64,000 bases of DNA from positions 124,001 to 188,000 of the forward strand of contig CANJKZ010000476.1 of the NCBI GenBank assembly GCA_947471745.1, written 5' to 3'. The DNA comes from Closterium sp. Naga37s-1. Its lineage: Eukaryota > Streptophyta > Zygnematophyceae > Desmidiales > Closteriaceae. Positions 1 to 11,240 of the stretch are shown here, in pieces. Both the position numbers and the translations under genes were made by a program. The notes beneath the pieces were generated by a model. That model had not been told where the DNA came from. It saw nothing but the letters and a program-made list of their open reading frames with translations, and made no database searches. The stretch's first letter is position 1, and every line of letters begins with the position of its first letter.

Positions 1-1252
1 GACCGCACCTGGGTACCGGGCTACACTTTAATAAGGGAGCTGTTACTACAGGAGGCACACGACGGGGTAACCTCAGGACATTTCGGAGTAGAGAAAACAC
101 GACAGCAATCTGCTGCGGTATTACTACTGGCCCGAAATGCTGACCGACGTGCAACGACACGTGGCATCGTGTCCCACCTGCCAAATCATGAAGTCATCAC
201 GGCAACGGCCGGCAGGGCAGTTGGAGCCGATACCACCCCCAGAGCGTGCTTGGCAGTAGGTGACGATGGACTTCGTCACGGGGTTACCGACTGGAGCAAG
301 TGGGAACGACGCAATCCTGGTCGTCGTCGATCGGCTGACGAAAATGGCACATTTCGCAGCCTGCAAAAAATCAATCACAGCCGAAGAAACAGCCCGCCTC
401 TTCATCTCCACCGTCGTTCGACGACACGGGATACCAGCATCCATTATCAGCGACCGCGACACGAAATTCACCAGCAACTTCTGGCGAAACCTGTGGCAGT
501 AGTTCGGCACGCGACTACAGTTCAGTTCTTCGTACCACCCCGAGTCCGACGGACAGACACGGACAAACCAGACCATGGAACAACTCATCCGAGCCACGTG
601 CGACGACCCGACTACCTGGGAACAGCAACTGCCACTCATCGAATTCGCGTACAATAACTCGCCATCCACCACGACCCAACAGTCACCATTTTACCTGAAC
701 TACGGACAAGATCCCATAGTACCCATGACCCCGAATCCCGACAACCCGGTGCCACGCGCGCAACAATTCGCAGAAATTTTACAAGCAGCAGAGACCCGAG
801 CAGCAGACGCAATAAAAAAACCGAACATCATCGCTAAGCGTAATGCCGACCGCCACCGTCGACCCGTCACTTACCAGCCCGACGACCTCGTATTACTCGA
901 CACTCAAAACCTCCGCCTGCACATCACTCCAAAGCTCCGCCCCCGATATTGCGGGCCATTTCGCATCAGCCACATGATCACCCCCATCACCGCCCACCTC
1001 CTCCTCCCTGCTGACTGGTACGTCAGCCCGTCATTCCACGTCAGCCTGCTTCACCCATACGTGCCATCTACCAGCCAACTGCCTCGCAACCGCCCCGCCA
1101 GCATGACACGACCGCCGACAGAGCCAATCATCACGCCCGAAAAAATACAGAGCCACCGAGTACGTGACCCACGGGGAGCCCGCAGGATTGAATTCCTGAT
1201 CCGCTGGAAAGACCGCACGCCCACCGAAGACAACTGGGTTCCCCTCGGATAG
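1..1252 (+). pseudogene. Ty3/gypsy chromovirus pol end: integrase plus chromodomain, broken
   Basis: This is the 3' part of a gypsy polyprotein, already open at the window edge. Read across frames it shows the integrase zinc-binding region (His residues in QEAHDGVTSGHF, then Cys in SCPTCQ), the integrase core (MDFVTGLP, later DRDTKF and HPESDGQ), the SH3-like integrase tail (KLRPRYCGPFRI) and a C-terminal chromodomain (EFLIRWKDRTPTEDNW). The chromodomain places it in the chromovirus clade, which uses it to steer integration toward chromatin marks. It is inactive: there is a frame break near 117-120 and in-frame TAG stops near 256 and 500, both after TGGCAG. The last 225 codons (575-1252) are open. 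Protease, RT and RNase H would lie left of the window. Confidence 0.88.
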
Positions 1253-2537
1253 AGTTGAAAATCACCCTGTCCTCACTGAGTATCTGCGCAGCCGAAATTT
1301 TCGAGATGTACACGCGCTCTCGTAAGGAGGGCCTCCTTGGAGGGGGGGGGGGGTAGTATAAGGAAAATCCCCTTTCCTTTCTTCGCGCCCCTGCTTACCG
1401 CGTACAAGACCATTCCCGCCATCGGCACCCAACAGTGAAACGTTACCCGCTCGCGACACTCGCCTCGCCTACGACTCCCGCCACCGTTCACGATGCGACC
1501 CAACCTCACGGCTCGGTTGGTAACCCGCGCTCCGAACCTCCGCCTCGACATTTCCCAACCTCGGCACTAGGCCCGTAACGCACCCCACTATATCGCGTTA
1601 CCGTTACCACTCTAGTTCGCTATATATTGTTTGCTTCGATAGTGCAATTCTCGCTCGCTCGCTCAATTGCACTCAATGGTGACATATAAAGCTGTCATGC
1701 TTCTGAATAGTGACAATTCTTGCCAACAACCAGCCTGATGTCACTCTGCACCGCACTGACCGCACCTCTTGAAGCTGCCGCGCACTGTAGTGGATCACTG
1801 TAATGTAACAAACCGCTTCAAATTGCACAAAATGGTATGACACCGAGTTTACCGACCAGAAAGTGAACTCGACAGGGGGTCTAACGCCAAAAGCTTGCTT
1901 GTTTTCATAACGAGAGTCTCGTTGCTTTGGCTGGTTTGTGTTTCAAGTTCTCGCTGCCATTGCCAAGCAGCTGAGAGGTGCGAAGCCACCGTGGACCTTT
2001 CAGGCAATTAGCTGCGAATGCATCCACGCTAATTCTACAACGTACACGCGCTAAGGGTGGACGCAGTCTGCACGTCGGCGAGAATTCTCCTACGCATGTT
2101 GGCAGGTATTCTGCTGAACGGCTGCTGCGGACGACAGGGACATGAGAAGCAGCGAGAACGAGGCAGATAGCTTGAAATCGGGAGGCGGAGCCGAAAGTAG
2201 TCACGCAATGGGTCGCGTGTATGGCCGGCCGTCGATGCCCTGGCGACTGTCTGGCCCCTGGCTCAGGTGTGATTATACCGGACACGTGTAATTCATGACT
2301 GAGATGTGATTGTAAGGAAGCCTGTCAATTCCGCTCTTCAAATTGTACCTTAATTCCAATTTGTCAGTTCCGTTCGCTTGTAAAGTGTTCCGTTCCAAAT
2401 GCTAGTAGTTACGAGTGTTGGATTTCGGTGCTCAATTCGGGTGCATGTCTCACAATAGCAGCTGCTCAGCGGTCGTGAAAATTAGGTTCAAAACGTAATT
2501 TGGACCGTTTACCATAATCAAAGTGCTTCCTTTAGTA
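1253..2537. other. Gypsy 3' end/LTR remnant and upstream region of the transporter gene
   Basis: A G-rich polypurine run at about 1336-1353 follows the gypsy stop codon, as expected next to a 3' LTR, but I cannot place the LTR ends. At 1641-1673 there is a small hairpin with 9-bp arms around a CTCG repeat loop. From about 1740 to 2537 I see no coding signal. It presumably holds the promoter and 5' UTR of the transporter gene. Confidence 0.4.
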
Positions 2538-5500
2538 ATGTCGTCCGCCAGTAGTACTACCATACGTGCAGGGAAAACAACTGCCATGTTTGCAGGAGAA
2601 ATAGCTGATTCCTCATTGCCTAAACCTTCAGCTGAGAGTTCCTCTCTTTTCCGCTCCCCCAATCCTTTGCGCCCACCCTTAAGTTCCCCTTCATCCCCCT
2701 CAGTTCTTTCAGCAGCCTGGTTGTGGTGTTCAACTCAGCCTTCCGCCAATCAGTGCCCATGAATGGAGTTTCTCATCACGGCCATGCGTGTAGATCCACT
2801 TTTAAGATTTCTCTTGACCCAAACATTGTTTGTCAAGCCCCCTCTTCTTTCCCGTTCCTAGTCGCCCTCCCTGAATCCGTTCCTCCCCTCACTCATCCCC
2901 AGCGGCCTGGCAGCGGTGCCCTACAGGCCACAGCCTGGAATCAACGGTCATGTCTTGGCGTTTCACAACTCAACACTGCCGTGCTCACAGCTCTTGCCCT
3001 TCCCTTCATCCCTTGCCTCTCCCCACTCACCTTCCCACTCCCCTGCACGCTGCCTGCCTTGGCATGGCAGGAGTATCGGACGGCCTGGCATCAGTGGTCA
3101 TGTTGTGTTGCGGCTCAACAACAACGTGTGCACAGCCTGTCCTTCCCTCATCCCTTCTCTCTTCCATCTCACTCACCTTCCCTCTCCCCACTCACCTCCC
3201 CCCTCCCCTGCATCCCACAGCGGCCTGGCAGCAGTGTCATACGGCCTGGCATCAATGGCCATGGTGTTTCTCAACAAGGGCGTGCTCACTTATTACAAGT
3301 TCAGCATGACGCTGCTGGCGCTACAGGTGAGCGGGAGCATGTTCCTAGCTGGCTGGTGTTTAACAGGGTTGCATTGCACCACCTTCTAGAGCGTGTTTCT
3401 CAACAAGGGCGTGCTCACCTATTACAAGTTCAGCATGACGCTTCTAGCTCTGCAGGTGAGCTCGTGTTGGTCTGCGGCTGTTGTCACATTCTAATGCATG
3501 CTTTTCAACAAGGCCGTGCTCGCGTATTACAAGTTTAGCATGACGCTGCTGGCACTGCGAGCGTGGGTGGGTGGGTGAGAGCGTGCGTGGGTCGGAGCTG
3601 GTGCATTGTGACATTCTATAGCACATTGCTCAACAAGGGCGTGCTAACTTATTACAAGTTCAGCCAGACGCTTCTGGCACTGCATGTGGATGGGGTTGGT
3701 GGAAGGGTTACCACCTTTTAGAGCGTGTTTCCCAACAAGGGTCTGCCCACCTGCTACAAGTTCAGCATGACTCTTCTCGCTCTGCAGGTGGGTGAAAGCA
3801 TGCTTCCCGTACGCTGATGGAAGACCACGTGAAAGAAGTGAAGTTTTGAGACGTCGCAGAGCTTCACTTCTTTCACGTGGCTCCGCAGGTGGGTGGGAGC
3901 ATGCGTGCCGTACGCCTATGGAAGAGGAAGACGTGAGTGAATCCCCATGTGCCCGTTCCCCTCTCCACCACCCACCGCCTGCTGCCACTCTCCGCGTTCC
4001 CCCCACATCGCCTCAGATGATCACGACAACAGCACTTATTTACATCTGTGGGAAGCTTGAGTGGATCGCCATGCGTCCATTCTCCCTCTCCTCTCCACTG
4101 CTCGCCGCCTTCCGCTCTTGCATGGCGTCTTCACAGAGACGCCCATATAAAATGCCTGTCATTCTCCCTATTTCTGTGCTCCCAACCCTAATTCCCCTCC
4201 ATCCCATCCCCCCACCACATGAGCGCCACAACATCACTTATCTACGTGAGTGGGAAGCTCGAGTGGATCACCATGCGCCCATTCTCCCTCTCCACGGCCC
4301 GTCGCCTGCTGCCACTCTCCTTCTTCTACAACGCCAACGTCGCCTTCGCCCTCTCCTCCTAACATGGCACCAACCCCCCGGCTCCAGCCCTTCCGTTGGG
4401 TCTTGAAGGAGACGCCCCTATTAAAAGGCCTGCCGCTCTCGCTTTTTCTGTGCTCCGATCCCAATCGAACCCCCTCCCACCCCTCCATCCGGCAGATGAT
4501 AGCCACAACAGCTCTTATTTATGGTTGTGGGAAGCTCGAGTGGATCACCATGCGGCCATTCTCCCTCTCCACCGCGCGTCGCCTGCTGCCGCTCTCCTTC
4601 TTTTACAACGCCAACGTCGCCTTCGCCCTCGCGAGTCTGCAGGGCGTCAACATCCCCATGTACATTGCTCTCAAGCGGTTGACGCCCATGGCAGTGCTCA
4701 TAACGGGGTTCTTCACTGGCAAGGCCAAGCAGCCCCTGCAGGTGAGACCCTTCTCTCAGTGCCCCCTAGCCACTCTATGGATTAGCCAGCGTTGCCTTCG
4801 CCCTGGCGAGTCTGCAGGGGGTCAACATCCCCATGTACATTGCACTAAAGCGGTTGACGCCCATGGCTGTGCTCATAACGGGGTTCTTCACTGGCAAGGT
4901 CAAGCAGCCCCTGCAGGTGAGACCCTTTCTCCCGGTGCCCCTTAGCCCTCCATTTGCCCTAGCCCATGAGCCTTGACCCTGGCGAGTCTGCAGGGCGTCA
5001 ACATCCCCATGTACATTGCTCTAAAACGGTTGACGCCCATGGCAGTGCTCATAACGGGGTTCTTCAGTGGCAAGGCCAAGCAGCCCCTACAGGTGAGCCC
5101 CTTCTCCCCGTTTCTCCCTAGCTATGCATTAGCCAGCCAGACTTCGCCCTGGCGAGTCTGCAGGGCGTCAACATCCCCATGTACATTGCTCTCAAGCGCC
5201 TCACGCCCATGGCTGTGCTTATAACGGGCTTCTTCACTGGCAAGGCCAAGCAGCCCCTGCAGGTGAGCCCACCCCAGGTCACCCTCTCCTTCTCTCACCA
5301 CATTCAGCTGCCTCATACCAGCTCCAAGCAACTTCCCTTATACTCCTACGCCTACATGCCGGCCCTCATGTCACCTCCCTGAGGAGTCTACTTTTGAGGC
5401 GCCTCAAATGCGCTATAAGCTACTTCAGTTATACTCGTACGCCTACATGCCGGCCCTCATGTCACCTCCCTGAGTCCCTGTTTGTCCCGCACTCCATCCC

Positions 5501-8500
5501 ACCACCCACCCTCACTCTCTAACCCTATCCCCACCCGCCTTCAGGTCAGCCTTTCGTCTCCCTCATCTCCCTGCTCTCTCCATGCTCACTCTACTCCCAT
5601 CCCCCCCCCACCTGCAGCTCACCCAATCAGTGGCCCTGACCACGTTTGGCTGCCTGATAGCCGCATTGGGCGATTTCTCTTTGGACCCCTACGCCCACGC
5701 ACTCACGTCTCGCCTTAGCTGTACTTTGAATTGGCCCTAATATTGAGACTCTCTTTCCCTCCTCCCAACCCCCCCACGCCTCACTCTCTACCCCCACCCC
5801 CTCCAGGTCACCCTCTCGGTTTCCCTCACCACGTTCGGCTGCGTGATCGCAGCGCTGGGCGATTTCTCGTTGGACCCCTACGCGTACGCGCTCGCCCTCA
5901 CCTCCGTGCTCTGCCAGACCTTCGACCTGCTGCTCGTGGAGCGCTCGGGGGCAGAGCAGGGTGAATGAAACAGCAATTCTTACCTCCGTTCTGTTTCCAT
6001 TCACACCCCCCCCGCCCGCCACCCTTCCTCCCACCCCTCCCACCCCTCGTCCGCCCCTTCACTCTATCCCCATCCAAACCCCAGGTGACTCTCTCTGTAT
6101 CCCTCACCACATTCGGCTGCCTGATAGCAGCGTTGGGCGATTTCTCTTTGGACCCCTACGCGTACGCGCTCGCCCTCACGTCCGTGCTCTCCCCATGCTC
6201 CCTCTACCCCACCTCACTTTTAGGTCACCCTCTCAGTCTCTCTCACCACATTCGGCTGCCGCATAGCAGCTCTGGGCGATTTCTCCTTGGACCCCTACGC
6301 CTACGCGTTCGTGCTCACGTCCGTGATCTGCCAGACCTTCTACCTGCTGCTCGTTCAGCAGTGCAGGGCCCTGCAGGGTGGATGAACGGGCATTCCACCA
6401 TATCCCCCTTCCAACTCTCCTTAACCTCATGTTCGACAACGCCTCCGGTCTGCTTCCATTCACTCCCCCTCCCACGCCTCACTCTTTAACCCCAACCCCG
6501 CCAGGTCACCCTCTCGGTCTCCCTCACAACCTTTGGCTGCCTGATAGCCGCTCTGGGCGATTTCTCTTTGGACCCCTACGCCTACGCACTCGCCCTCACC
6601 TCCATGCTCTGCCCATCTCCCTCCGTGCTTCCTCTATGATCTCTCCCGGTCTCACCTCCGCCCTCACCCCCTCCAGGTTACCCTCTCGGTTTCCCTGACC
6701 ACGTTTGGCTGCCTGATCGCAGCTCTGGGCGATTTCTCTTTGGACCCCTACGCCTACGCACTCGCCCTCACCTCCGTGCTCTGCCCATCCCCCTCCGTGC
6801 ACCCTCTATGATCTCTCCCACCCTCACCTCCGCCCCCACCCCCTCCAGGTCACCCTCTCTGTATCCCTCACCACATTCGGCTGCCTGATAGCAGCGCTGG
6901 GCGATTTCTCCCTGGACCCCTACGCCTACGCGCTCGCCCTCACCTCCGTGCTCTGCCAGACCTTCTACCTGCTCCTCGTTGAGAAGTCAGGGGCAGAGCA
7001 GGGCATCTCGTCCTTTGAGCTCATGTTCTACAACGCACTGCTCTCCCTGCCGTTCCTGGGAGCCATCCTGCTCTGCACCAACGAGCTGCCTACATCTGTG
7101 CCGCTGCTCTTCACCATGGTATGGTACAACAACCCCTTCCTTGGTTATCTGCAATAAGATCGAGTCACCGGTTGCCCCTCATTCTTTGAGCTCATGTTCT
7201 AAAACGCACTGCTCTCCCTGCCTTTCCTGGGAGCCATTCTGCTCTGCACCAACGAGCTGCCTACCTCCGTGCCACTGCTCTTCACCATGGTACAGCAACA
7301 ACCCCCTTCTCTCTAGTCTTGCACCACGCTGGTTTGGTTTCTCTGCCATGAAATCCGCTGCTGTTCACCCCTGTCTCTCTCCTCCTTTGAGCTCATGTTC
7401 TACAATGCGCTGCTCTCCCTGCCGTTTCTGGGAGCCATTCTGCTCTGCACCAACGAGCTGCCTACCTCCGTGCCGCTGCTCTGCTCTTCACCATGGTACA
7501 ACAACAATGCCCTTCTCTCTCTCTTGCACCTAGGTTGTTTCTTTCTCTGCCATTCAAATCGAGTCACCTCTAATCTTTCTTCCTTTGAGCTCATGTTTCA
7601 CAATGCGCTGCTCTCCCTGCCTTTCCTTGGAGCTATTCTGCTCTGCACCAACGAGCTGCCTCACCCCGTGCCGCTGCTTTTCACCATGGTACCGCCTCTA
7701 TTCATCCCCTTCTCTTTCTCTTTTCACCATGGTACCGCCTCACTCCATGCCGCTGCTCTTCACCATGCTACAACAACAACCCCTTTCTCTCGTACAACAA
7801 AAGTTGTTCCCTTTCTCTGCCATTCAAATCGAGTCACCTCTTGTCTTTTATCCGTTGAACTCATGTCGTACACCGCGCTGCTCTCGCTGCCGTTTCTGGG
7901 GGCCACTCAGCTCGGCACCAACTTTTGAGAGGTCTCAAAAGTGCTCTCGCTGCCGTTTCTGGGGGCCACTCTGCTTGGCACCAACAAGCTGCCTCACTCC
8001 GTGCTGCTGCTGTTGACCACGTTATTTTCTCTTCGTGCAGTCTAAGTTATCCCTTTCTCGTTTATCCACTTCTCTGACAATTCCCCTTCTCTTATGTTCC
8101 TCTCTCTTTGTTTCCCAGGTTCGTTACCCATTTGACTTGCTCATCCGCACCATTGCGAGCTCGTCCCATTCTCTTCACCCCTTCCCCCCAGCTACCCTCA
8201 GACTTCTTCCCTCCTCGCCTCTCTTTGCTCTCCCTCGCTTCCCTCCATCCATCCCTCCCACCCCTCTCCCCGCTACCAGTGTGCCGAATCCAGTACATTC
8301 ACAGTGGCGGTAACCGCATCGCTGGTTATGGCGCTGGTTCTAAACTACACCATGTTCCTCTGCACCATCGTCAACTCTGCTCTCACCACCACCATTGTTG
8401 GTGTGCTTAAGGGCGTTTTCACAACGGTACGTCCTCTCCTGTGCACTAGATTTTCACCAGCATTCCCTCACCTCACCTTCCTCTACAATCCTAAACTACA

Positions 8501-9002
8501 CCATGTTCCTCTGCACCATCGTCAACTCTGCTCTCACCACCACCATCGTTGGTGTGCTCAAGGGCGTGTTCACAACGGTACGTACTGTGCATGTTGAGAT
8601 TGTATCTTTTCCCAGCCCATGCCATCCAACAGTTTCCCCTCACTCACATGGACCATGAAGTACCTAAGTTGCAATGTTTGTACATTTCTTTTCTGTTTTC
8701 CTGCGCTGTCCCCTCAGATCTTCGGATTTTTCTTCCTTGGGGGCGTGAAATTCCAGTTACTTAATGTAACGGGTCTGTCTATCAATTCAGCAGGCGGTGT
8801 GTGGTATTCTATAGCCAAGTACCGCCAGAAACAGGCAAAGGTCCCCTCCTCACCCGTCCTCCCAACCACTCGGGACCAAGACCACGGTTCTGACTCGCTA
8901 GAGACCGATCGTCTCATTGAAGCTTCTGAGAAGGCGCTAGATGGTATTCCAAGTCGGGAGGAACAGGCGGCATCGTTTGTTGAGCCGCCGAAGCCATTGT
9001 AG
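2538..9002 (+). CDS. Nucleotide-sugar transporter, UGNT1-like (drug/metabolite transporter superfamily), multi-exon with duplicated exons
   Basis: The best exon set is 3221-3326, 4496-4741, 6849-7118, 8280-8426 and 8718-9002. These join in phase with GT-AG borders (35+82+90+49+94 codons, 350 aa), a normal length for a Golgi nucleotide-sugar transporter with about ten membrane spans. Diagnostic stretches are NVAFALASLQGVNIPMYIAL, KRLTPMAVLITGFFTGK, LNYTMFLCTIVNSALTTTI and LNVTGLSINSAGGVWYS. They match the plant KT/NST family around the UDP-GlcNAc transporter UGNT1; the exact substrate is inference. Exon 1 probably starts at the ATG at 2538 (Ser/Pro-rich N-terminus), but I could not find its donor site. 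Each internal exon is accompanied by extra decayed copies, so the transcribed structure needs RNA evidence. The gene is convergent with CHRD1. Confidence 0.78.
2716..3790 (+). repeat. Local array of about eight copies of transporter exon 2
   Basis: The sequence coding the first membrane span (core LNKGVLTYYKFSMTLLAL) recurs at about 2716, 2901, 3062, 3221, 3391, 3499, 3620 and 3722. Only 3221-3326 has acceptor, full open frame and donor together. Downstream copies keep the 3' half of the exon and often the CTGCAG-GTG donor. Upstream copies keep the acceptor and the first half in decayed form. Spacing is 85 to 185 bp, so intron sequence was duplicated with the exon. Confidence 0.8.
3825..3880. 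repeat. Palindrome with 19-bp arms at a duplication junction
   Basis: Perfect 19-bp inverted arms (3825-3843 and 3862-3880) surround a centre containing TTTTGAGACGTC. Direct copies of the same sequence lie on each side (3781-3824 and 3882-3925). Confidence 0.85.
4017..5262 (+). repeat. Local array of transporter exon 3, front half three times and back half four times
   Basis: Front-half copies (core TTALIYICGKLEWI) start at about 4017, 4218 and 4496. Back-half copies (core GVNIPMYIALKRLTPMAVLI) end in intact CTGCAG or CTACAG donors at 4741, 4916, 5092 and 5262. Only 4496-4741 is a whole exon. The back-half copies are over 90% alike by eye and keep the open frame, which suggests recent duplication or gene conversion. 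Confidence 0.82.
5390..5410. repeat. Short palindrome at a duplication junction
   Basis: The core TTTGAGGCGCCTCAAA (5393-5408) is a perfect 16-bp palindrome. It lies between two direct copies of a roughly 54-bp intron segment, 5331-5384 and 5422-5474. Confidence 0.85.
5616..8020 (+). repeat. Local array of transporter exon 4: seven front-half and six back-half copies
   Basis: Front-half copies (core LTTFGCLIAALGDFSLDPYAYAL) start at about 5616, 5810, 6085, 6224, 6505, 6678 and 6849, most after a CAG acceptor. Back-half copies (core SFELMFYNALLSLPFLGAILLCTNELP) occur inside 6849-7118 and again at about 7183, 7386, 7585, 7850 and 7943. Only 6849-7118 has both halves, intact splice sites and an open frame. 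The 7183 copy has a stop (TTCTAAAAC for TTCTACAAC). Confidence 0.82.
7922..7941. repeat. Short near-palindrome at a duplication junction
   Basis: CTTTTGAGAGGTCTCAAAAG has 9-bp arms and a mismatched GG centre. It separates two direct copies of about 43 bp of exon-4 sequence (7880-7922 and 7943-7985). Confidence 0.85.
8280..8577 (+). repeat. Transporter exon 5 duplicated
   Basis: Exon 5 at 8280-8426 (LNYTMFLCTIVNSALTTTIVGV) is followed at 8493-8577 by a second copy lacking its acceptor side but keeping the ACAACG-GTACGT donor. The two are almost identical over about 85 bp. Confidence 0.85.
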
Positions 9003-9410
9003 GGAGGGAAGTATTGGGAAGGTGAATGGAACGTGGAGCAGTGTTGATGTATCTTGGATGGAATGGCAATCGGTAAGTAACAACCAACAGCTTTTGACTA
9101 AGAAAATGGAATCTCACCACATGTGTATAAACAGAAAGGAAATAAATGATGGATACAGATGGAGAAAGTCCTTGCAAATGGCAAAATCTTGGGGATTACT
9201 GGCATTACTGGGGCAGGTGCCTTTGCCTTGGGATTACGGTAATGGCGGACCAAGAGCTGAAATTGGTTTCTTTATTGATATCGGTAGCTGCAATAATTAC
9301 AGCAAAACAAGCAGTTGGCTTCTGGGAGGGACCCATTACAGGGTCCTTATTACTGCCTGTTTCCCGATTCTACTCACCTGTAGGTATTTCCTTTCCCTAA
9401 CCCTGAAACC
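9003..9410. other. Convergent intergenic region between NST and CHRD1
   Basis: This holds the 3' flanks of two convergent genes. The AATAAATGA at about 9139 could serve polyadenylation of the transporter. No coding signal is seen. Confidence 0.5.
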
Positions 9411-10532
9411 CTACACATTCCATAACTGACCACGAACGGCGCCGTCAGGATACCGTTTCGTGTGAATATTCCCATAGTACTTATTGGGGCGGTTAACGAG
9501 CTTCTGGAGAGCCGACAGCAGTGAATCCGTTCGATCAGCCTTGTTCTTCCCAAGGGAGCCCTCGCAGTGCCACTCGTTGCTGCCCGTCTTCACGTATTTG
9601 CACGGCAGGTCCAGGAGCACGTCGCCATTCGTCCCCTTCTTCCCCTTGTGCACGTGCGTCTTGGTCGGCGGCATCTCGCCTGTCATTCGCATGGTATTCA
9701 CCGTGTACTTGACCCACTTGGGCTTGTTGTCGTCATCCCTGATAAGAAGCAATCATGGTAGTTTTTGAAGAATTATAGAAACGCGCAAAAAAAAGGTTGT
9801 GGGAATTCAGTGGAACCCGCATGAAAGAATTTGTGCAGTTCAAGCGGCGAAGGTCGAAGAAAAACAAGGAATTGGCCACTTTTGAGTTATTTCCGAAAGT
9901 TGGTTCATGGTCACCATCATAATGCACTGTCTCAAAAGGTGTTGCTCACTGGTAAATGCGCAGATTCATGTAGACGACGCCACTGGGATCGCCGACGGCG
10001 TTCTTGGCGGCTTGAGAGTCGTTTTTGGGAACCTCGTTCACTCCCACTAAGGTGTTGCCTGTGGAGGCCGGAGCGAACGGGGATGACCGGAGCGAACGAG
10101 GGGGGGAATGAGGAAAGATGAGACGAGCGGAGAGGTGAGATGAGAATGCTAGGACAAGGTAAAACGAAGGGGGGACCTGATTTGATGCCCAAGAGAATGA
10201 AAAACAAGAAGACATGCTTATTTTCGAGCAAGAAATGCGTTACACGGGAGGAGGAAAGAAAAGGAAACTGACCAATAACCTCGTCATCGCCGGCGTACGC
10301 GATTGTGAGCATCGCCGCGAGGAACGCTGCACACATCATGCCACGTGTGAGGATTGTGAGAGGCTGCGGAATGAGTTCAAATTTTCAGATCGCTTTGAAG
10401 CATTTGCAGAATTGGCGAACGAGCAGTCATTGCGGCAAAGCCGTTGGAAAGCCCACAGTTCCAATCATTATGATAATGGCGCTGTCGCTGGCGCTTACCT
10501 AACACCAAGACGCGAGGCGGAGTAAAGGCCAT
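9411..10532 (-). CDS. CHRD1: small secreted CHRD-domain protein, four exons, 174 aa
   Basis: On the minus strand the exons are 10499-10532, 10273-10326, 9950-10058 and 9411-9738. They join in phase with GT-AG borders to give 174 codons and a TAG stop. The N-terminus (MAFTPPRVLVL, AFLAAMLTIAYAG) is a signal peptide split over exons 1 and 2. The rest fits the CHRD (chordin) domain: VNEVPKNDS at the start of exon 3, MPPTKTHVHKG in the middle, and YGNIHTKRYPDGAVRGQ at the end, the family's typical close. CHRD domains occur in extracellular proteins and their biochemical role is not settled. This is one of five copies here and the most diverged (SNEWHCEGS, ending LWNV). Confidence 0.85.
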
Positions 10533-10990
10533 GGTTCAGAACGAAAGAGACTGCTCGGCGCTCCGAATGGAAGTCGGACGCAGTAGAAAGCACTGACTGA
10601 AGTCTAGTAAGAGGTGAATTAGTGCAAGCGGATGACCACGAGATGGTTTTCTGTTGCTATAGGTGGGGTGGAGGCTGAGACGGAGTGACGGCGACGCGAT
10701 TCGAGTTGCTACCGAATCTGGTTCGAACCCGCATTGTATTCACCTCATATAATTGCATTGCTCCTCTATAGAAGCGTTTCAGAGGCGAAGAATGGCCAGC
10801 ACGCCAATAATTGAGACACCGCTCTTCACCACGCGAGATACAGTATTGCTGGATGAGTTTTTCATATGCGTCTCTTGCGGGATGTGCAATACTTGCTCCT
10901 CTGTAGAAGTGTCCCACGGAAAGACTGACCGCCAATAATTGAGAGACACTGGTTCCACCACACCACCCAGGGTGGCACAAACGACAGCCA
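10533..10990 (-). promoter_or_regulatory. Upstream region of CHRD1
   Basis: It contains the block CATATAATTGC (about 10746), also found upstream of CHRD2, CHRD3 and CHRD4, next to a GCGATTCGAGTTG-like stretch. Unlike those copies I find no clear TATA box. A short motif, GCCAATAATTGAG, occurs twice (about 10804 and 10931). Confidence 0.45.
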
Positions 10991-11240
10991 CAAAGGGATT
11001 TTGTTTGTTTGTTTGTTTGTTTGTTTTTTTCATAAAATCTTTTTTTTTCAGTTTTAAATGAAAGAAAAACGGAAAACGCAGCCTCAAGAACACCCCAGTA
11101 GAACAGCACATAAGGAACCCCAAAAGACACCCCAACGAGATACCCCCAACGAGACACCCCAACGAGACACCCCAACGAGACACCCCAACAATACGCCCCA
11201 TCTAACCAAACCCCCCACCCCCCTCACCTAAACCCACCCT

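Noticed and set aside
256..502. Reassignment of TAG to glutamine
   Set aside because: Intact genes in the window (CHRD1, CHRD2, NST, element A) end in TAG at the expected place, so TAG is a stop here.
3781..3925. MITE with long target-site duplication as the sole explanation of the palindromes
   Set aside because: Flanking direct copies vary from 12 to about 54 bp and the palindrome sequences differ between sites, unlike a transposon family with fixed ends and target length. Kept only as one alternative.
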